From NCBI GenBank assembly GCA_003564655.1, contig PXES01000177.1, forward strand, positions 1-8,825: 8,825 bases of DNA, read 5' to 3'. The notes beneath the pieces are model-generated. The model did not search any database. It saw nothing but the letters and a program-made list of their open reading frames with translations, and was not told the DNA's origin. How positions within the stretch are numbered: position 1 is the first letter of the stretch; each line of letters opens with the position of its first letter. Origin of the DNA: Paracoccaceae bacterium. Its GTDB lineage: Bacteria > Pseudomonadota > Alphaproteobacteria > Rhodobacterales > Rhodobacteraceae. Below, one piece after another: positions 5,108-8,825 of the stretch. The translations under genes and the position numbers were made by a program.

Positions 5108-5842
5108 TCAGAACCGGCCCATGCTTTCGTCGAACCACTGGTCGATCAGCTCGTTGATCGTGCCGTCCTCGCGCATTTCCAGGACGATTTCAGTGAAGGT
5201 CTCGCGCAACTCGTTGTCCGACTGGCGGAAGCCTGCGCCGACACCGTCGCCGGGGAAGATGTCTTCCCCGATGAACACTAGCTCGCCGCCTGAATCGGCG
5301 ACATAGGGCACAAGGAAGCTGCGGTCGGCCAGCACGGCATCGACCTCGCCATTGCGCACGGCCGAGATGGTTTCATCAGGCGTCGGAAACTCCAGCGCGG
5401 TCGCGTTGCCATCAGCGACCACGCCGGCCTGCACCGTGTTCGACTGCACGGCGATGATCCCGTCCTCGATCACTGATTCGTCGGTGCCGTCCAACGCCAT
5501 GTAGGCCGAGGCATCGGGCGGCAGGTAGTTTTCCGAGAACGAGATCACCTGGCTGCGCGCTTCGGTGATGCTCATGCCGGCCATGATCACGTCGTAGTTG
5601 CCCGCGACCAGATTGGGGATGATCGTGTCCCAGTCATTGAGCACCCATTCGCAGGTGAGGCCCGCGCGCTCGCAGATCGCGTTGCCGAGGTCGATCTCGA
5701 AGCCGACAATCTCGTTGGCGTCATTGATGAAGTTCCAGGGCGGGTAAGCGCCTTCGGTGCCGATCCGCACCGGGTCATCCGCAAGCGCGCCCGACGCGAC
5801 CAGAGCGATCGCGGCAGCAAGTGTGAGAGGGGTCTTGGTCAT
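5108..5842 (-). CDS. Periplasmic amino-acid-type substrate-binding protein of the ABC importer (SBP_bac_3 family)
   Basis: The product has 244 residues with a Sec signal peptide: MTK, a hydrophobic core, and probable cleavage after ALA at residue 21. There is no lipobox, so it should be soluble in the periplasm. The mature protein matches the HisJ/LAO (lysine-arginine-ornithine) binding fold: IGTEGAYPPWNF, GFEIDLGNAICERAGLTCEW with a cysteine pair (C57, C64) at the HisJ disulfide position, DVIMAGMSITEARSQVISFSENY, and DAVLADRSF. By motif alignment from memory, R96 and D173 correspond to the HisJ residues that bind the ligand's alpha-carboxylate and alpha-amino groups. E30 replaces the Asp that contacts basic side chains, and the two serines before SITE are A88 and G89. 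This points to an alpha-amino acid or related zwitterion, with an altered side-chain pocket. The ATG at 5842 has GGGAG upstream. A hairpin after the gene could raise its expression relative to the permeases. Confidence 0.95.
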   Translation of the reverse strand: MTKTPLTLAAAIALVASGALADDPVRIGTEGAYPPWNFINDANEIVGFEIDLGNAICERAGLTCEWVLNDWDTIIPNLVAGNYDVIMAGMSITEARSQVISFSENYLPPDASAYMALDGTDESVIEDGIIAVQSNTVQAGVVADGNATALEFPTPDETISAVRNGEVDAVLADRSFLVPYVADSGGELVFIGEDIFPGDGVGAGFRQSDNELRETFTEIVLEMREDGTINELIDQWFDESMGRF

Positions 5843-5877
5843 GGTTTTCTCCCGTGTTGAAGGTTCTGGTTCTTGCC

Positions 5878-6651
5878 TCAGGCCGCATCCGAGTGGCTGA
5901 GGAACTGGCGAAGCCGCGCGGATTGCGGGCTCTTGAACAGTGAGTCGGGCGGTCCCTGCTCCTCGATCCGCCCGCCATGCAGGAATACCACATGATCCGA
6001 GACATCCGCAGCCATGCGCATGTCATGGGTTACGATGAGCATGGTGCGGCCTTCCTCGGCCAGCGCGCGGATCACGCGCACCACCTCTTGCTCCAGTTCC
6101 GGATCGAGCGCCGAGGTCGGCTCGTCGAACAGCAGTGCCTCGGGCTCCATGCACAGGGCGCGGGCGATGGCGGCGCGCTGCTGCTGGCCGCCCGACATCT
6201 GGGCGGGGTAGACATCGGCCTTGTCGCCGATCCCCACCTTGTCGAGCAAGCCGCGCGCGCGTGCCTCGACCTCGGCGCGGTCCTGCTTGAGGACCGAGAC
6301 CGGCGCCTCCATCACATTCTGCAGGACGGTCATGTGCGACCACAGATTGAAACTCTGGAACACCATGCTGAGATTGGTCCGGATGCGCGTGACCTGGGCG
6401 CGGTCGGAAGGGTGGCGGCCCAGCCCCTTGCCCTTCCAGCGCACCGGCTCGCCATTGAAGAGGATTTCGCCCTCTTGGCTGTCCTCGAGCAGGTTGCAGC
6501 AGCGCAAGAGCGTCGACTTGCCGGAGCCCGAAGAGCCGATCAGCGACACCACATCGCCCTTCTGCGCGCTGATACTGACCCCCTTGAGCACATCCAGCGT
6601 CCCGTAGGATTTGTGCAGGGCGCGAATCTCAATGACCGGGGTCTGGGGCAT
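5878..6651 (-). CDS. Polar amino acid ABC transporter ATP-binding protein (HisP/GlnQ/OccP family)
   Basis: This is a cytoplasmic ATPase subunit of 257 residues from ATG 6651. A TTG three codons upstream (6660) is also open but has no ribosome site, whereas the ATG has a modest GGA five bases ahead. Motifs are complete: Walker A GSSGSGKST (39-47), Q-loop Q99 in MVFQSFNLWSHMTVLQN, signature MSGGQQQR (152-159), Walker B LLFDEP with catalytic E177, D-loop SALD (180-183) and H-loop H209 in VTHDM. The insertion GEPVRWKGKGLGRHPSDRAQ between Walker A and the Q-loop resembles the HisP/OccP subgroup. It is the first gene of the transporter operon, 35 bp before the binding protein, and lies about 40 bases downstream of a good promoter candidate. 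A homodimer should drive the two permeases. Confidence in function is high; the substrate is unknown. Confidence 0.97.
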   Translation of the reverse strand: MPQTPVIEIRALHKSYGTLDVLKGVSISAQKGDVVSLIGSSGSGKSTLLRCCNLLEDSQEGEILFNGEPVRWKGKGLGRHPSDRAQVTRIRTNLSMVFQSFNLWSHMTVLQNVMEAPVSVLKQDRAEVEARARGLLDKVGIGDKADVYPAQMSGGQQQRAAIARALCMEPEALLFDEPTSALDPELEQEVVRVIRALAEEGRTMLIVTHDMRMAADVSDHVVFLHGGRIEEQGPPDSLFKSPQSARLRQFLSHSDAA

Positions 6652-6677
6652 GGCGTCCAACTGCTGGGATTTGCGCC

Positions 6678-6706
6678 ATTAGGACAAAGGGCACATGGTT
6701 TGGCAA
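6678..6706 (-). promoter_or_regulatory. Candidate sigma70-type promoter of the ABC transporter operon
   Basis: On the minus strand TTGCCA (6701-6706, five of six to the -35 consensus) and CCTAAT (6678-6683, four of six to the -10) are separated by exactly 17 bp. The predicted start of transcription lies about 20 bases before ATG 6651. A six-base A run on the minus strand (6728-6733) upstream of the -35 could help as an UP-like element. This is the best promoter match I found between clpB and the transporter. Confidence 0.5.
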
Positions 6707-6789
6707 GCCTCCGGCGTGCGATTCAGCTTTTTTCTGTCATGCCACACTGCCCCGCTGCACAGCTCCGCGCCGTTACCGACACCCACATA

Positions 6790-6805
6790 CGCGCCGGAAG
6801 GCGCG
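6790..6805 (-). terminator. Small 6-bp-stem tetraloop hairpin downstream of clpB
   Basis: CGCGCC (6790-6795) pairs with GGCGCG (6800-6805) around a four-base loop (TTCC in the minus-strand RNA), about 60 bases beyond the clpB stop. The sequence after it on the minus strand is TATGTGGGTG, without a T tract. It is a possible secondary terminator or 3'-end structure; weak evidence by itself. Confidence 0.3.
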
Positions 6806-6831
6806 CGCAAGGGTGGGCGGCTGTCTTGCGG

Positions 6832-6855
6832 GGCGCGCGCACGCGTGCGCGCGCC
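6832..6855 (-). terminator. 24-bp perfect palindrome just after the clpB stop, likely transcript-end structure
   Basis: The twelve bases GGCGCGCGCACG (6832-6843) are followed at once by their exact reverse complement (6844-6855). The flanks TGC (6827-6829) and GCA (6856-6858) can extend the stem past a two-base bulge. It begins 11 bases after the clpB stop at 6867. In RNA it would fold as a very stable GC hairpin with a tight loop. No T run follows, so termination would be non-canonical or Rho-aided. Alternating CG could also adopt Z-DNA. Confidence 0.5.
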
Positions 6856-6866
6856 GCAGGCCGTGT

Positions 6867-8825
6867 TCAATGCACAAGCGTCATGCGCGGCGCGTCCGGG
6901 TCGGTCACCGGGCGTTCGCCGATCACCAGCCCGGTCGGGCCTGCTGTCACCGGCAACGTCGCCCCATCCAGCACCTCGCCACCCAACAGCATTTCGGCCA
7001 GCGGGTCCTGCAGGTAGCGCTGGATCACCCGCTTGAGCGGGCGGGCGCCATAGACCGGATCATACCCCTTGTCGGCCAGCCAGGTCCGCGCGCTGTCATC
7101 GAGATCCAGCGTGATCTTGCGCGCCAGAAGCCGCTTGAGAAGCCGCCCCATCTGGATATCGACGATCGCATCCATGTCCTGCCGTCCCAGCCGGTCGAAG
7201 ATGATCGTCTCGTCCAGCCGGTTGAGGAATTCGGGCCGGAAATGCCCGCGCACGGCCTCCATCACCTCGGCCTTGGCGGCCGCGGAGTCACCGCCCTCGC
7301 CCAGCCGCGACAGCGCCTGACTACCGAGGTTCGAGGTCAGCACGATCAGCGTCTGCTTGAAATCGACCGTGCGGCCATGCCCGTCGGTCAACACCCCGTC
7401 ATCGAGCACCTGCAAAAGCACGTTAAAGACTTCGGGGTGCGCCTTCTCGACCTCGTCGAACAGCACGACCTGGTAGGGGCGGCGGCGCACGGCCTCGGTC
7501 AGCACACCGCCTTCCTCGTAGCCGACATAGCCCGGCGGGGCACCGATCAGACGGGCGACAGCGTGCTTTTCCATGAACTCACTCATGTCAATCCGCACCA
7601 TCGCCTGATCGTCGTCGAACAGGTATTCGGCAACGGCCTTGGTGAGTTCTGTCTTGCCGACACCGGTCGGCCCGAGGAAGAGGAAGCTGCCCAAGGGGCG
7701 GTTTTCGTCATTCAGCCCCGCGCGGGCCCGGCGCACGGCATTGGCCACCGCGCGCACCGCCGTATTCTGGCCCACGACGCGCTTGTGCAGCTCGTCCTCC
7801 ATGCGCAGCAGTTTCTCGCGCTCCCCCTCGAGCATTTTCGAGGTCGGGATGCCTGTCCAGCGTTCGACGACCTCGGCGATCTGCTCGGGCCGCACGGCGT
7901 CGGCCACCATCTTTTCGGCCTCGCGTGCCTCGGCATCAGCCAGCTTGCGTTCAAGCTCCGGAATATCGCCATATTGCAGCCGCCCGGCGCTGGCGAAATC
8001 GCCCGTGCGCTTGGCGGTTTCCAGATCGATCCGCGCGCGGTCCAGATCTTCCTTGATGCTGCGCGCGGCCTCCAGCTTGTCGCGCTCAGCCTGCCACGTT
8101 GCGGTCATCTCCGCACTGCGTTCCTGCAACTCGGAGAGTTCGCGCTCCAGCGTCTCCAGCCGATCGCGGCTGGCGGCGTCGTCCTCCTTGCGCAGCGCCT
8201 CGGCCTCGATCTGCTTTTGCAGGATGTCGCGGTCCAGCGCGTCAAGTTCCTCGGGCTTGCTGTCGACCTCCATGCGCAGCCGCGAGGCCGCCTCGTCCAT
8301 CAGGTCGATGGCCTTGTCGGGCAGGAAACGGTCAGTGATGTAGCGATGGCTCAGCGTCGCCGCCGCGACCAGCGCCGAGTCGGAGATGCGTACGCCATGG
8401 TGCAGCTCGTATTTCTCCTTGATGCCGCGCAGGATGCTGATCGTGTCCTCGGCGGTCGGCTCCTCGACCAACACCGGCTGGAAGCGCCGCGCCAGCGCCG
8501 CGTCCTTCTCGACATGCTTGCGATACTCATCCAGCGTCGTGGCGCCGACGCAATGCAACTCGCCACGCGCCAGCGCGGGCTTGATCAGGTTGGCCGCATC
8601 CATCGCCCCTTCGGATTTGCCCGCGCCGACCAACGTGTGCATCTCGTCGATGAACAGGATGATCTCGCCATCGGCGCTGGTCACCTCGGACAGCACGGAT
8701 TTGAGCCGCTCCTCGAACTCGCCACGGTACTTTGCGCCCGCGATCAGCGCGCCCATGTCAAGCGCCATCAACTTCTTGTCGCGCAGGCTCTCGGGCACAT
8801 CGCCATTGACGATGCGCAGCGCCAG
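6867..8825 (-). CDS. clpB: ATP-dependent disaggregase ClpB, N-terminus beyond the window edge
   Basis: The frame is open from the right edge to TGA at 6867, giving 652 residues of about 860-870. The N-domain and the first Walker A are off-window. The visible part begins LALRIVNGDVPESL, just after NBD1 Walker A in known ClpB. It holds NBD1 Walker B IILFIDE (about 55-61), arginine-finger region ALARRF (about 109-114), the coiled-coil middle domain (about 184-310, with LQYGDIPELERKL) that separates ClpB from ClpA and docks DnaK, NBD2 Walker A GPTGVGKT (385-392), pore loop GYVGYEEGG, NBD2 Walker B VVLFDE (453-458) and sensor-2 GARPLKR (593-599). It is a hexameric chaperone that threads aggregated proteins with DnaK/DnaJ/GrpE. 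GTG at 8798 is an internal codon, not a start. It is a housekeeping neighbour, separated from the importer genes by 215 bp with a palindrome and a promoter, so probably a separate transcript. Confidence 0.98.
   Translation of the reverse strand: MALRIVNGDVPESLRDKKLMALDMGALIAGAKYRGEFEERLKSVLSEVTSADGEIILFIDEMHTLVGAGKSEGAMDAANLIKPALARGELHCVGATTLDEYRKHVEKDAALARRFQPVLVEEPTAEDTISILRGIKEKYELHHGVRISDSALVAAATLSHRYITDRFLPDKAIDLMDEAASRLRMEVDSKPEELDALDRDILQKQIEAEALRKEDDAASRDRLETLERELSELQERSAEMTATWQAERDKLEAARSIKEDLDRARIDLETAKRTGDFASAGRLQYGDIPELERKLADAEAREAEKMVADAVRPEQIAEVVERWTGIPTSKMLEGEREKLLRMEDELHKRVVGQNTAVRAVANAVRRARAGLNDENRPLGSFLFLGPTGVGKTELTKAVAEYLFDDDQAMVRIDMSEFMEKHAVARLIGAPPGYVGYEEGGVLTEAVRRRPYQVVLFDEVEKAHPEVFNVLLQVLDDGVLTDGHGRTVDFKQTLIVLTSNLGSQALSRLGEGGDSAAAKAEVMEAVRGHFRPEFLNRLDETIIFDRLGRQDMDAIVDIQMGRLLKRLLARKITLDLDDSARTWLADKGYDPVYGARPLKRVIQRYLQDPLAEMLLGGEVLDGATLPVTAGPTGLVIGERPVTDPDAPRMTLVH

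Noticed and set aside
4040..5281. 413-residue plus-strand open frame across the permease region
   Set aside because: It crosses the intergenic repeat, the hairpin and two or three real genes, has charged low-complexity composition and no family resemblance.
6790..6855. CRISPR array, tRNA or riboswitch in the gap after clpB
   Set aside because: There are only GC-rich dyads. No regular repeat-spacer pattern, cloverleaf or known aptamer core can be seen here or elsewhere in the window.
6679..6870. 63-residue minus-strand frame beginning at the clpB stop (TTG)
   Set aside because: It translates the palindrome, hairpin and promoter region, has no ribosome site distinct from the end of clpB and no recognisable features.
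5977..7017. 346-residue plus-strand frame antisense to the ATPase, promoter region and clpB end
   Set aside because: It is an antisense shadow of the ATPase. It runs through the promoter region and the palindrome and resembles no protein family.

Overview
The window looks like chromosomal DNA of a high-GC alphaproteobacterium, most likely Rhodobacterales (the Rhodobacteraceae/Roseobacter group). The evidence is strong G/C bias at third codon positions, the style of the protein sequences, and a GC-rich intergenic hairpin element ending in a 'GGAGTATTTGGAGCAAG' tail, which I recall as typical of that order. All seven real genes are on the minus strand, so transcription runs from high to low coordinates. 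The many long plus-strand reading frames are antisense shadows caused by the GC bias. No gene-free stretch exceeds 300 bases.

Layout in transcription order. (1) 8825-6867: clpB, the ClpB disaggregase, with its first ~200 residues beyond the right edge. (2) 6866-6652: a 215-bp gap with a 24-bp perfect palindrome and a small hairpin just after clpB, then a plausible sigma70-type promoter (TTGCCA, 17 bp, CCTAAT) close to the next gene. (3) 6651-3214: a complete polar-amino-acid (HisJQMP/OccQMPT-type) ABC importer, ordered ATPase, periplasmic binding protein, permease, permease. A 12-bp-stem hairpin lies between the binding protein and first permease genes, and the taxon-typical repeat lies between the two permease genes. 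(4) 3206-1902: a glutamine synthetase (GS)-family ligase with a TTG start 7 bp after the second permease. (5) 1901-1744: a 158-bp gap with nested inverted repeats, a G9 tract, a possible second promoter and a 12-bp palindrome of operator type. (6) 1743-1039: a class I glutamine amidotransferase-like protein. (7) 1042-1: a second, divergent GS-family ligase, overlapping the previous gene by ATGA and cut by the left edge.

Genes 3 to 7 read as one catabolic or assimilatory locus. A nitrogenous compound is imported, one or both GS-like ligases join glutamate to its amine through the gamma-carboxyl using ATP, and the amidotransferase-fold protein may later hydrolyse a gamma-glutamyl intermediate. 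This parallels the PuuA/PuuD (PauA/PauD) logic of polyamine breakdown. It differs in that the importer belongs to the polar amino acid family and its binding protein keeps the residues that hold an alpha-amino acid, so the substrate is not obviously a polyamine. No oxidoreductase, aldehyde dehydrogenase or regulator is visible; these may lie beyond the left edge. This functional reading is inference. The gene families themselves are secure.
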